From: Monarcha castaneiventris obscurior
Taxonomy: Eukaryota; Chordata; Aves; Passeriformes; Monarchidae
Assembly (NCBI GenBank): GCA_026261815.1
Contig: JAMPIT010000230.1
Coordinates: 8,245,001 to 8,309,000 of the forward strand
DNA: 64,000 nucleotides
Direction: 5' to 3'
The first letter of the stretch is position 1; every line of letters starts with the position of its first letter. A program made the translations under genes and the position numbers. Positions 1-12,837 of the stretch are shown here, one piece after another. The notes beneath the pieces are model-generated. The model did not search any database, had not been told where the DNA came from, and saw only the letters and a program-made list of their open reading frames with translations.

Positions 1-213
1 GCCAGAGGTCAAGGAAGGTGATCCCACTCCTTTCCTCAGCCCTGATGAGGTCACTCTGGAATGCTGTGTCCAGTTCTGGGGTCCTTGGTACAGGACAGAT
101 GTGGAGCTCCTGTAGCAGGTCCAGTAGAAGTCTGTGAAGATGATTATGGGACTGGAGCATCTCTCTTATGAGGAAAGGCTAAGGGAGCTGAGCCTGTTCA
201 GCTCTGAGTTGTG
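1..213 (+). mobile_element. CR1 LINE fragment (internal, 3' end missing)
   Basis: This is a remnant of a chicken-repeat-1 non-LTR retrotransposon, from the end of the reverse-transcriptase reading frame. Around bases 6-77 one frame reads a diverged version of the CR1 stretch that follows the polymerase core (KVIPLL, SALMR, then a degraded tail). From base 137 a different frame reads KMIMGLEHLSYEERLRELSLF, the usual continuation in CR1 proteins, so at least one frameshift separates the two blocks. Similarity stops near base 213, well before the CR1 3' untranslated region, so the right end is truncated or deleted. The left end runs off the window. The copy is dead. The CR1 assignment rests on remembered family motifs; the subfamily is not determined. 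Confidence 0.88.
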
Positions 214-955
214 ATTGTAGTTTTGGACCACATTGGAATAAAGTTTTTGATATATTTTACTTAGAATAAATAACAGCATGCTGAAACACAACAGTTTCCC
301 AGAAATTCAGTCTGTTCTGAATTCAAACAAGTAGATGGAGGAAGTACTAAGCCAGCCAGTCTCCTAGGCAGAAATTACATTTTCTTTTCACATATGCAGA
401 AAATATTTAAGCATAATTATGTGATCAGTACTGTCCCTGATTTAAATTGCTTAACTGCCCCTTTAAAATGTGTGCAATGAGAACATATGGATGAAATGCT
501 GTAATTTCTCACCTTGGCTGATTGAAACTTTGAAGAACATTTCAGTCTCGCAGCCTGTCACTGGCTGCCATTCTGGAAAAGGGTCTCTGCTGGGCTTGGA
601 TCTCACCACCAGTGCTTTGCAAATGAAGACATTTTGATTCCTGTTCTTGATAGGGCAGGATAAGTGAGGTTATCTCATTTGCACTTAAGATCTAGCATCA
701 GGAGGAATGCTTTAGCATCAGGAGAAATGACTGACATTGGCATAAGTCTTCAAGCTGTCATTTGTGGGGAGTGATAGTTATTGAAACAGCTGTTCTGTTA
801 TCCACATGTACTGCAGGAGGTGTTCTATGAGGGTCAGAATTATTCTGGTTTCAATAGGTATCTTTATCCTCCTTGGCAATCTTTTTATAGCCAGGACATA
901 TTTTCTGGCACTTTCATGCTTCCAGTGGCATATTATATAACATAAAATGCAGACA
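214..955. other. Gene-free AT-rich stretch
   Basis: Nothing recognisable was seen between the CR1 fragment and the TCCTG microsatellite. No open frame here resembles a known protein family, and there is no CpG-rich promoter-like stretch. Confidence 0.6.
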
Positions 956-990
956 TCCTGTCCTGTCCTGTCCTGTCCTGTCCTGTCCTG
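956..990. repeat. (TCCTG)7 microsatellite
   Basis: Seven uninterrupted copies of the pentamer TCCTG, followed by a decayed tail (acccatcctatcc) that looks like eroded units. A short minus-strand open frame across it translates into a GQDRT repeat, an artefact of the microsatellite. A perfect run of pentamers is likely to vary in length between individuals. Confidence 0.95.
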
Positions 991-1553
991 ACCCATCCTA
1001 TCCGAAATACAGTAGAAGCATCTGTTAATTTTAGACATAATTTCAGCTTGAACATTAGTTAATTTTACCCCCTTTACTGAACTATAAACATCACTATTTC
1101 TAATTTAAATCCACTGGGCACTGGTAAAATTTTATGCCATTCCTCCTTTCATACCAGTGGTTAATACTTTTGCATTCTAGTGGTTTTGTTTTTCAACTTG
1201 CTGTACACACGAAGTGAAACAAATATAATGAGTGTCATAGATAAAGTTTCAAACTGCTGCTCAGTTCATCTGTATTTGTACCACTGGCCTAAATGATGAT
1301 CCTTTCAGAGCCAGAAAAAAGGGACAAACACTGTGATTTACTGCTAGAACAACTTTGTAAGGATTCCCAATGCCTTTACTGGTCAAAATTACAGCTTTTT
1401 GGCAAAAGATGACCTTGCTCTGCCTTTCAGGGTCAGGGCAGTGGAAATCAACATTTCAAAAGCCAGAATTCTCCATTCCAAAACAAAATCCACATGCAAA
1501 ACTACATTTTCAGGAGCTTTTCAGAGTATAATTTAACTTCAAAGAGTAGCATC
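991..1553. other. Gene-free stretch
   Basis: AT-rich unique sequence in which no gene, repeat family or strong structure was recognised. Confidence 0.6.
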
Positions 1554-1585
1554 CTCATAGTAGCACTATGAGCATCCTCATAGTG
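1554..1585. repeat. Interlocked inverted and direct repeats
   Basis: The 14-mer agcatcctcatagt occurs at 1548-1561 and again at 1571-1584. Between the copies lies actatgag (1565-1572), the exact reverse complement of ctcatagt. The middle block can therefore pair with the left copy (8 bp, 3-base loop) or with the right copy (9 bp, cactatgag/ctcatagtg, 4-base loop). Both pairings are perfect and mutually exclusive. The likeliest origin is template switching during replication; no function is implied by the sequence. Confidence 0.8.
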
Positions 1586-4500
1586 ATGTGCTGCCCCTAT
1601 ATAAGGATAAATAAAAAAAGGTAGATACATTCCTCTATTCCTACTAAAATTATTTCAGGCAACCTGTCCTCCATCTCACCTTTTCCCTTGCACTAAGCTT
1701 TTCTGCAGAAATTTGCACTAAAGCCTTACTGCTTGTCCCCCAACAATGACTAATTCGATTGCTGTAGGACATTGCCACGGGTGAGGGAGAGTGAGGAAAG
1801 ACAAATCAAGGTGCTAATGAAGCCAGTTCGTATTTGACTGGTTCCTCTCACCAGTGATATCTGCAAATGTTTCTTGTTTTTCTGTAACCTTATGAAACAA
1901 CACACTTCTGTGGCCAAATAACCTTACATCTCCTTTTATAATTAGTGCTATTACACAGAACCTAAGCTTACACAAATGTCCCTAGTGACATGATTAACTT
2001 CAGAGATACTAGTCAGCAGGAGTCAGTCACAAAGCATAAACTAATTAATGTTTGAGGACAAGGGTAGGACAAAAGAGGTCACTCATCTGATGTGCTTTTG
2101 AGGATTGCCAACTAAAAATGGAAAGGAAGCATAGCACATCATCTTCGGGGAGTTATTTCAGCAGTAACTGGAGAATCTGTGAATGCTTTCCTGAGTCCTT
2201 CTCTCTTTTTCATTTTCTCTTGATGATATATTAAGCATGGCGAACAGAAGGGAGGCGGGGGGCCAGGGAAATACAGATCGGAAAAGTAACTGAAATCTTT
2301 ATATGGACAATTTTAGCTGACTGAGAAATGCATCTAAGAAAATAAATTTATGGAAAGCACCAAATTTACAGAAGTGCACCGAAGTTAGATGATGTGTCTG
2401 ATGTGCTGGTGTTGTGTAAAAGAAGAATGAATCTGATATTTTTATCTCTTCAGATTTCTTTCACTGTTTTTTTTGCAGCAGAGTGCTTTTATTCTTAGGC
2501 CCAGATGCTTCATTCTAATTCTATTTTGGTAAGCATTTAAATGTGCTCTTATATGCTGACCTCTGTGAGAATTAAAGTAAAACATCTGCTTAATACTTTG
2601 CTGAACAAATATAGATGATTAATATATGCTTAAGTGCCCTGATGAAATGGGGGCTGTGTTAGCAATGTTCTCATTTCATACACAAGGATGGGAAGTTTGC
2701 AAATACAAAAGTATGGAATTATGCTGATTTTTATTAACTAAAGATCCTGTCTATTCTACTTGCTTTCACCTTTGCGTCTGCTAAAGAACTTGATTTTTGG
2801 TTTCCTCATATAAATATACTGCAGCCACCTCTGATTCCCTATGCTGGACTAATTTGGTGCTCACATCTGGGCAGGAACCTGGGAGCCCCTCGTGCCCAGC
2901 AGGAATTCACTTACTCTTGTTCCCAGCCAGCAGAGAAAGTAGGGTAGAGAATGGACGTGGAGACAATGTGGTCAGCAGGGAGAACAAGAGGTGTGAATGG
3001 ACTGGGAGAAGAGTTGTGAAACAACAGCTGCTCCATGGGAAGGACGAGATGAGGATGAGGATACAAAACCTGGATAAGGAGTGCAAGTGCTGGAGGCTCC
3101 AAAAATGCATGGGCAGGCTGCAATCAGGACTGCTTCGAGGCAGATTTAGGCTCTAAGTCTGGCAAGACATTAGACAGGAGTAAGATAAATGGGAAGGGTA
3201 GAAAGGTGGAATTAATTCTTTCAGTACCATCTTTAAGAATTTATCAGTTGGCTACATTGCGTTCAAATAGGATATCCATGTGAGAACTCATGTCTCCTGA
3301 GCAATGGACTGAGGCAGGGAGCAGCAGAGGGGCGAGACCATGCAAAGGGAAATGGAATTTGGAAGGTGTGAGGGCAACAGATCCAGTATATAGAGAAGGG
3401 AAGTGAATGAAGCCAGGAGAGGAGCAAGGGATCTGTGACTCAGGCCACACTCCCTGGAGCTGGGGCACATGTGCATCCAAGTATCTGGATTTCTCTCTGT
3501 AACTTTGGGACTAAAACAGACTAAAGAGGTAGTCCATTAAGAAGATAACTGATATTATCTATTCTTCCACTGACTTACATGACAGATGGTTGTAAACTTT
3601 AAAACTACCTCACTTTTGATTCATATCATCTTAAATATTTCACATATAGATTTTTTTTGTGAAAATGAAAAGGATTTCATATTCAGACATAAACAAATAA
3701 GGACCAATAAAGAGCATTCAAATTACCCACTCAAGATTCAGGAGGCTCTAAAAAAATAAGAATTGAGTTTGTAAGGCCATTTTAATTTGATCTCAGTATG
3801 TATATACATGTGTGCAAACAGTAGTTTTTTTCCAGAGTCACAATTTATACAGAGAAGCATCAACTGTTTTACTTCTCCTTTTGTATCTCCTCTGAGTTGT
3901 ATGTGGAACAAGAATTCTTCAGAGTGTTGTTTTGGCATTCAGTCTACATATCCCTTTCCTCTGTAGTTTTCCTGCTGTAAGAAAATAACTACAGGGAGAC
4001 TGAAATATTTGACACAGATTTTTCTCTAAGCAAATGTGACCTTGTAGTTCTGTGGCTCCATTGGCTTCTATATTTCCAAAAATAAATAATGGGCAGAAGG
4101 TATATACCATTCTACCCGTGAAACGGAATTGTTCTACCTATTGCTGAGGATAAACAGAAAAACTTTGTTCTATCAGGAAAACTAATAAATGCCCATTTAG
4201 TTAGAGAAAACCAATGAATTTGAAGGATACTCTAAGCATTAACTCCTGACTAAAGTTCTATTTTAGTTGCAAAAGTTGGTCTTTTTGGCAGTGTCTAAAG
4301 AGAAGAGAAATTAATATTGGATAAAGTTGTTGAAAGGTTAATGAGCTGTGGATATTTTTTTGACAGTCGCACTTCTCCTTATTGAATTAGAAATGACATC
4401 AGACAACATTCTGATTTTGGAAAAGAAGTGCCCCTTTCATCCTTAAAGCAACAGTACAGGGGAGATCTGACAATTCAGAGGAGCTGTAGGATTTCATCCT

Positions 4501-7500
4501 TTTCCTGCTTCCTTTGTGCTCACCTGCTTTTTTTCTCAAGGCATAGAAAGAGGCAAAAATTGATGCTACACTAGTGCGCTGTTGAGTGTATAATTTATTG
4601 CACAAAATTACCTCACTTTAAGCAGTAAGGATTGTCATTATTATTTATACTAATAAATAGAATAGGGTGAAGATTCTGTCTTTCACATCTTCTTAAAACA
4701 TTATGTCTAGTGCACTGCCTCATTACATGAAGCCCAAACCTCTCTACATGAGAGCAGCTACTGGAAGACACAGTCCCTGGGTCAGATCGTTAGAGAAGCT
4801 TTAATCCTTTAGAACAATTTTTCAATACTGTTTACACCAGGGATTTCCTTGTACAAATCCTCTTTACACAAGACAAGAATAACACAGGAAGAAACTATTT
4901 GTCTCTGATCTCTGAAAAGAAGGAGAGCAAGTTTAAGTCCTCAAGGGGGCTTTCTATCACTTAAACTAACCAGGAGGGGATTAATCAAAGATATCTTTGC
5001 TGCGTGCCATACAGCCAGCTTCAAAGGTGCAATCACATTGATCAACGTACAACAGAGCAACACTCACAGCATCTTGTGTTTTAAGTTGAGGTAGAGCAGA
5101 GACTAAAATTCCCAGTTTGTTTCATCACTCCTTCTTTCCCATCAAAACAACAACAGGCTACTGAGATGTGCTGGAATCCAAAGCATGTGGGTCAGGTGTT
5201 TGCATGGAACTCAGCCCTGCACTGTGAGGAAGAGTAGTGCTTTTATGTGATTTTATGTGCCAATTCCTTGCAAGCAAATCTAATCTCCTTTCATATGGCC
5301 CTTTAAAAAATGTTTTGTACACAAACAAGTTTCCTCCATTTATGGAAGCTTGATTATCCCTGCATAACTCCATTTTTTCCAATTCTTACCTAGTGTTATT
5401 TCCATCCTACTGTGTCTGCAGACAACTGAAATACTGTGGTGGTGAAGTAACTATTGCCATCAATGAGAAAAACTAGCAAACTTTCAGACACAAGTGCTGT
5501 ATATGCTGTAAATAGAATAATAGATGGAAAGCTTATTGATATACTTAAAAGAAAAATTTCTCAGTGAAATATTGCAAATACTTTTTTCACAAATTAAAAA
5601 AATCCATTTTACTAAAATATTTTTAGTTTTCTAATTTTGTTGAAAGTCATTAATTTTTATTATATTTTCATTTGAAGAAAATATACCTGTTGCAAAAACG
5701 TTCCTCTCATGAAACACTTGCCCATTTTCATCAGTTACCTGCTCATAAATCCCAGCTTTTTCCAAAACTAGTTATGAATTTTTCAATGAAGAACCTTGCC
5801 ATTAAAAACTCTAGAGAAAAAAATGTTTTTAAAGTATTCTAGTGTCTCCTAGGTAATGTATATAAATTTTTTTGGCATCAGGGAAGGATTTTTGGGGACA
5901 CAAAAAGTGTGACCCTCATTACAGGACAATCATATGCTAGTAACTACAAAATTTAGTTGGATCTTATGGACAGATCAAACCTCTGATCTATATAATTAAA
6001 AAAGGGGCTTTTCCATTTATGTCTTGTAGCTTAGCCACGGCACTTCTTATCAGGCCATAAATAGCGAATCCACCAATTTTTAATGCACTGACTGTTTAGT
6101 TATTTATACAGAGAGAAATATACAAAGAGATGCAAGGCGAGTTCCTACTCCAATAAGTGACCTACTTAGCTGGACTGTTGGCTGTATTCCATCTTTATTT
6201 GCCTCTTGCTTGGTTTTTTTTTTTTCCTAATTGAAAGACTTCAGAATATTCTGGTTCTGTGCCAATATTGTACAAAACCAAATGTTAAGAGGAGAAAATT
6301 TTTCAGTTGGGTGGAGTTGCTTTTATCTAGATAATGAAGCTATTTCTAGACTCTCAGAAGAATAAAAAGGTGAAGCTGAGAATAGCATCACCAACTTTTT
6401 TATACTTTTGCTAAAAATTAATCTACTTCCTTGTTTTGAGAGATGTCCATTTCATCTAGTGCTGGTCTTCTAAGGTGGCAGAACAAACCCGAATCGAGCA
6501 ACAGTTCCAGCTCAGGTTGCCAGTTCCCTTGAGATGCCATTGTTCTTTTCTGCCTCAAAGGATATTTATTGCCCAGGCAGCTAGGAAGACACAAGGGGAA
6601 GAACACAAAGGCAAAAGCAGTGCTTGTTATTTAGGCTCATCAGTGTCTGTTTAATTCTCTTTGTAACAAGTTTGACATTTCTCAGTAGGCCACCCCAGTT
6701 TTGGGTTCTTGACAGAGCTTCTCATCCCATCTTATTTATGTGCTGTCTCTTGCTACCCCTTCACTTCTTGGGAAACTCCCCCTTTAAGATGTGTTTTTCT
6801 GTGGCAATAGGAAGAAAATGACAAGTTGTGAAGGAAGAATAACTTAATTTCTCTGCCTTTTAAGAATGCCTTCGTGGAGTGGTGCTGGTCTCTGCCATCT
6901 CCCCGTTCTCTGTGGCTGCTGAGCCAAACACTGGAACAGGAATAAAATCAACTGAGCTATGTCTTGAATAGAAGAAAGGAGCTATTCAAGACCCCAGCAG
7001 AGTTAAACCCCTTGGAAAACGTGGAGAACAACTGGAGGAAGTTTAAAAGGAACTACAAGGAATGGGCAGCAAATAAAAGGGAAGACAGAAGGCAGCCTGG
7101 TTTCTGACAGTAGGTGGTTTTGAACTACTTGATTTTTAAATGGTTTTCAGTAACTCAAGCAGAGAGGCCAACTCTGAAAGTGAAGTAAAAAATTCAAGGA
7201 GTACTTCACACTTCACATAAAAATGAATCATCAGAACAATTGTTAGACAGACACAGAAAAAAGAGGTTTGCAAGAATTGTGGAGAAATTTGTACAATTTC
7301 AAGCTGTACAAAGAGATCTTTCAGTTTTGGATTTAACTTGATCCTTAACATCTGACTAAGTTATGAGACCATCTAGGGAAAAGCACTCAAAAAGAGGCTA
7401 CTAAAAGATTCAGAACTCACCCTTGGCAAAGTAATTTTTTCCAGGCCAAAGAAATTGTCTGCTAAAGCCCCTGAGCCATGGTGCTTGCACAGGTTTGAGG

Positions 7501-10500
7501 TGATGGAGGATCTGAAGCACTGCAAGGATGGATACCTCAGGCATGAGGACATGGGGAGCAGTTCACAATTAAGAGCACAAAGGTATTTCCATCTGGAGAT
7601 GGAAAACTCCAGAAACTACTTTGGTGAATTATCTCAGTATGTCAGAATTTTTAAGTGGCAACAGGAGAAGCCCAGCTTAAACAAAGAAGATAATGGTAAA
7701 AATTTTCAGTTCTGAAGAACCCTTCCCAGCAAAAATCAACACTGGCACAAAGTGAGATAAATGCACTGTAAATTTGAATTAATATGGAAAATATATAGAT
7801 TTAAATTCTGACAGAACCTTGCAAGTCAATGCAGTGAAAGAAACAAAGTCATTACCAGCACCTGAAGGTAAATGGATGGAGTTCAGTTTTTAGTACTGAA
7901 TCAGTCTCAATTTAGACAAATAATCAGAGTTTAAATGGAGTGGAGATGTCTTCTCTCTGTAAAAGGCTTTCTTAATCTGTAGAATCATGTAAGGTCGTAT
8001 TTTGAGAATCTTTTGCTCCGTCTTACTACTTCTGACTATGATGGGTACTTTAGGTAAATAGACACTTTACACACATCTTTCAAGTTTTGGAAGTGGAATC
8101 ACATGGAATAAATCTGAGTACAAAAAAAGATATGGAAAACAATACACTGGAAAAGACACGTACTTTCTTCTTCACTATTAAGAAACGAAAATTCACTGCA
8201 GGTGAGAAATAGGCAGGATTCAATCAGATGGAAATCCCAAATCATTAAAGAAAGCTACAAGATGCTCTCTGGTCATAGGAAAATTGTCAACAGATCTTCA
8301 GAAGCTATCCATCTTTCTAAATTTGAATCTTAAATGGATATATTTTTCTGAAGATTGTAGAATAAGTAGAACTGGAATGAAAAAAACCCATTGGTCAGTA
8401 AAGGTGGCACATTACTTCTTAAGCAGAGCTGGAAAGTTAAATTATGTAAAATGCAAATGCTCTTCACTCTCTGAAAAGACAGAAGTTTTTTGAGTTATGG
8501 TTGATACCAGATCATTTTTCTGTGCTTCTTATATCTGCTGCCATCCAAGATTAATGAGGCTGTATGCTGGTCAGAAAAATGTTAATTAATTTCTGTGATT
8601 CAAGAATATCTAGAAGAGACTAAAGAGTTCTACTTTTACTGCTAGAAATAACTCCTTGTGCCTCTCATAAACACACAGGGATCACTTTTTATACCTACTG
8701 TAAATATTTTCTTGAAGATAAAACCAAATTTTTTTTCTTTTAAAATTCACACTACATCGTTTGGCTAAAGCATGCTGTAGTCAGTTCAAGAGCTGCCTTC
8801 TCAAGAAAGAGAATGTTCACCTTTCTAAGCTGAAAAGTGAACTGAAATGGCTGAAGACAGAATCTAACACAGAGAATAGATCTACTAACAGAGTATTGCT
8901 GGGACAGGATGTTTCAAGGCCATATTTTCAGTCTGAATTGTATTTAAATATTATGCAGGTCTTTTGAAAAAGTAATTCCAATGGGATAGGTAAAAGTCAT
9001 TCCAAAGGGATTAACAGGAAAAATACAGACGTTGTATAGAGATTGCAACATGTGAGAAAAGCACTGATGTTTCATACTGATCTCAAGTGAATAACAGCAT
9101 CGAAGGCAAAGTTAAACCTCATTGTTTGGCAAAACACATTGGTCAAATTAAACAAAAATACAAGGCCAGAAGAATGGAAATGACTGGTCTCAGAATAAAA
9201 CAAGCAGACCTGCTTGCATTGCATTGGAGAAAATACACTAACAAACAGGCCCTTGCCTGTTGCTCTCCCTTTCCCAGGACTGTATTCCTGGAAATTAAAC
9301 TGCTATGTTCACGCAAGTCAATATTCTTTGACATATGTGATAATATGGCATAGCAATGTCAGTGGAATTACAAACATGAGTCTAAGCAGTTTGCGAGGAA
9401 ATTATGGGTTCAGACATTTCATCCCTTGTCTTTATTGTCCAGAACCTTAGAAGCTGGTTACAGAACAGTAAGGAAACAACAATAACTTTTTATTAAAAAG
9501 CAGCAGGTCACTCTGATCTGTCAATTTACAAAAGAGCAGGAGGGAATTATGGGCTGTCCCTAAAACTCCTAGGAAATTATGAGTCTTAAAGGAATGCATT
9601 CCCTCAAATTGACCTGTTTGTGTCCTTGTCTATTTTAATGGTTGGAATACCAGTAACGCCTCTGTTAGAAATTAGTCTGATACAATTTTCAGGTTTTGAA
9701 GGCCATGTGATCCAGACTACACAGAGGACCAATTGCTATGGGGAATATTGGCAATAGGAAGTAGCTTCATTGTTTTTGATATCACTTGCTAATGTTTTTT
9801 ACTGAATTTTGTCGGAAATATGGTCAACTATTTAATATTGGAAGGTAATTTATGTGTCAAAACATATGACCACACAGACTAATTTATTCGGAAAAATCCT
9901 AAGTTATTCATAAAATTCTCATCCATTTTAAGTAAAAGTTTCCAGTTTTTCAAATGGCAAAAGCAGTCTTTAACCTATTTGGCCAGTTCTCCTGATAATG
10001 GCATGTGCCATGTGTACCCTATATATATTGAGGACTTTAGAATAAGTACAGTTTCTGTCATAAAATACATTAATACATAAACTATATATCCTTGTGTGTT
10101 GTATGCAGTTTTTATATTAAACAGATGTGAAAGAAAAATTAGTTCTATAGACATGCCTGGAAAATAAAAGGTAGGAAAACCACACTCCCAAACTGGAGAG
10201 TTATGCTTCAAAAATAGCCCTGAAGGTAGAGGATGGCCCTCAGGCTGAGAGCAGTAAATGACAACAGACTGGAGTGTGATCCACAGCCCACAAGCTGGAT
10301 TTCAATTTGAGCTCCTGAGTTTGCAACTGTAAAACTGACTACCCTGCTAAAAACCCACAGAGACCAGATGGACCCATAATTAATTGCAAAGCCTTGTATT
10401 TGTGCATTTCCAAGGTGTGACTGATAATACAAATTTATGCATGCATGCAAGTACCTATCTAAATGTATACAAATCATAATGATGTTTATTAGAAGATAGG

Positions 10501-11926
10501 ACCATCTCTGAAGTTCCATGGAGTATTTATAAAAAGATATCTCTCTCATGATTTCTTGTTCCCTCCTTGAGAGACCATATGGAGTATTAATTAAGACAAA
10601 AGAAGTGGCACACGAGGAACATGGGTTTTGTTTCACATGCTTCTGGGGTGAGTTTGCACAGCTCTCAGCAAGTTGTGTATTTGCATAGGTAGGCAGGGGG
10701 GAATAGCAATGGTTTTCAGCACAGCTAGGTCTGGATGTGGGCATCTGCTCAAAAGTAGTGCAAGGGAGCAAAATGGATGTGTGTCCTCATAGGAGATGAA
10801 GCCAATTAAAACACTTGTAACACACTGAAAACACCTCCAGGGAGCCACGCTTCTGCCTCATGGGCTGTGTCCCTTCTACGCAGCTGCTGAATTCAGACAG
10901 CTGATCCTCAAACTGATCAGTTATAGGGAATTATAGGGAGTGAATCATTCCCTGGAGTGTTTATTTTTCTAGACAAACTAAAGGGAAAATTCAGGGAGAT
11001 TGTGCTCCTGACTTAAGGCCTTTTGGTGGATGTTATTGGGTAAGGTGAGTATGGGCTCAAATTAATTTAGTAAGATAGAGAACTCATTCAGCTCTCACTT
11101 ATGCAGTCCTGCAATTTGGCCACTGGCTGAATTTTAAGAAATGCATCTGCAATTTTTTTCTCCTTATGAAAACCTATGGAAAACACTGGAATGAAAGAGG
11201 TCATTTCTAATACAAATTTCTACTAGTTCTAGTGATTTTTGAAATGAAAGACTATATAATGAATTTTATAGTAGGCTGAATTTTTATAAGAGCATATGCA
11301 TTTCAATGAATGCCAGGTGCTGTTTGGCACCTAAGACTACATTTAGTCTGCAGTCTAAGCTGAAAAGGTTTTATATTGGAAAAGAAAAAAAAAAAGAGGA
11401 AGGCAATAGGAGGCTACCTCATTTTACCCCTTCCTGTAGCTGGCCACAGTGCGTCTTGGCAAAGCTCCATGGTAGAAAGAGCCTAGGTAGAAAGAGCAAT
11501 TCCCTGTATCTGTCATAGTAGAATGATGCCACAAAGACTGATTAGAGTGGAAAGAACCTTTCTTCTTAATGCTGAATTCCAGCACAAGTACTCATCATGG
11601 CTTTATTTCTGCAGACAAGTAAGCATGTGTCTGTCCCACTCAAGCACAGAGCCTCACGCAGTAGGCAAGTCTCACCACGTCCACACTGCTTGTACAATGC
11701 AACTCACTCAGCAAGAATCTCTTCTGGCTCCTTTTGCTAAGAAGAGATCTTGATTTGCAACATATATGCAGTGCAGATGACTTGGAGATTGGTGTCATGG
11801 AGTGAAAGAGGTGCTGAACCCATCTGACAGCATGGATGCACACTGTGAAATCAGTGAGATTTTGTTACATTTCTTTTTCCAAATATAAACTCCACAGATT
11901 TTCATTTTCAGAAGTGTTCATTTTTT
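1586..11926. other. Gene-free AT-rich stretch of about 10 kb
   Basis: No gene or recognisable interspersed repeat was found here. The longest open frame is 187 codons on the minus strand at 10208-10771; it lacks a recognisable domain and overlaps other frames of similar quality. Frames at 2797-3156, 7455-7715 and 9087-9353 are likewise unremarkable. A somewhat GC-richer, purine-rich patch lies at about 2850-3470. Short T- and A-runs occur throughout. Old, diverged repeats could be present below what can be recognised by eye. Confidence 0.55.
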
Positions 11927-11992
11927 TCCATAGCTGTAACAGCAGCAGTATGAATCTGTGCATTCATTACCTACATACAGCAGCTTGACTTT
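11927..11992. repeat. Diverged local duplication, copy A
   Basis: The segment starting ccatagctgtaacagcagca matches 24 of 28 bases with the segment starting at 12683 (copy B), and resemblance resumes after a gap of about nine bases (cattacct...cttgactt against cattacctt...ctggctt). Both copies are in the same orientation, about 755 bases apart. A weaker match follows downstream (ctttggagacaacagacatt near 12173 and cttggagacagagatatt near 12853), which suggests an old tandem duplication or two copies of one unrecognised repeat. Neither copy lies in a recognised gene. Confidence 0.5.
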
Positions 11993-12514
11993 TTTACAGT
12001 GACTCATTGAAGCCTGAGGTCACTGAGTGGGAAGGTTTCAAAGGCCTGCTAAGGAAGCACAGTCCCTGTCAGGAATTTTTGATATAGGTTATCTCTACCT
12101 TGTGCAGCTGAGTTACTGACAAAGTGATTTCACAAGAGATCTTTATATATATTTAAAAGGTGATTCACTCAGCTTTGGAGACAACAGACATTGAAGGCAG
12201 TTGACTGCAACACTGGAAAAATCACTTTATGGTACTAAATACTTTTTTCCTAACTGACAGAATCATTATTTTTTGTGTGCACTGTAGTTCCTTTGTGCCA
12301 TAAGAGCACTCATTATCCTGTACTTACTAAGGTTAAAATCTCTGCTGGATGACACAGGGAAGCTTGAGCAGCAGGGTAACAATTAATGGACCTCAAAAGG
12401 TTTTGAGGTTTCATCTGGATGAATGCAGATGGATTTGAAGGTGGTTCAGCTAAAATGTCTCTCCCTCTTCAACCTGTCCTGTTTTTTCTTTCTCCCCTTC
12501 TCACTTTTTTTTTT

Positions 12515-12530
12515 TTTTTTAAGTCAAAAT
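12515..12530. repeat. Poly(T) run, 16 bases
   Basis: An uninterrupted T16 preceded by a pyrimidine-rich lead (tctttctccccttctcac). It sits between the two copies of the local duplication. No tail of a recognisable minus-strand retroposon was seen beside it. Confidence 0.9.
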
Positions 12531-12681
12531 TATTTGGTTTCAGAATCAGGCAGCAGATCTAACAATTCCAGATTTTTACTTGCTGTGTTGCCAACTTTTT
12601 GACTTCAATTTAATAGTTCAGTGGTAGAATCCACATGTCTTGATGCTTTATTTCTGTTTCATATCCAGATAGCTTCATTTC

Positions 12682-12739
12682 TCCGTAGCTATAATAGAAG
12701 CAGTATGAATCATTACCTTCCTACCAGCAACCTGGCTTT
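12682..12739. repeat. Diverged local duplication, copy B
   Basis: Partner of the segment at 11927-11992: ccgtagctataatagaagca here against ccatagctgtaacagcagca there, both followed by gtatgaat. Copy B lacks about nine bases after gtatgaat. The four substitutions in 28 aligned bases show the pair is not recent. Confidence 0.5.
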
Positions 12740-12796
12740 GGAAGGTTTTCACTTTTGGTTCATATTTGCTTTGAAATCAATGAATGATCCAAACTG

Positions 12797-12837
12797 CTTC
12801 TCTCTCTCTCTTTTTCTATTTTTTTTTTTTTTTTTTT
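12797..12837. repeat. Polypyrimidine tract ending in T19
   Basis: A (CT)n stretch passes into tttttcta and then 19 T, followed by agaggacatcag. It superficially resembles a splice acceptor (pyrimidine tract plus ag), but the frames after it close quickly and no partner donor or coding exon was recognised, so it is annotated only as low-complexity sequence. Confidence 0.9.

Noticed and set aside
778..1038. Minus-strand frame with GQDRT repeats as a repeat protein
   Set aside because: The repeat is simply the translated (TCCTG)7 microsatellite.
10208..10771. 187-codon open frame on the minus strand as a gene
   Set aside because: No recognisable domain, overlapped by another frame (10633-10848), ordinary composition; a frame of this length can arise by chance in 64 kb.
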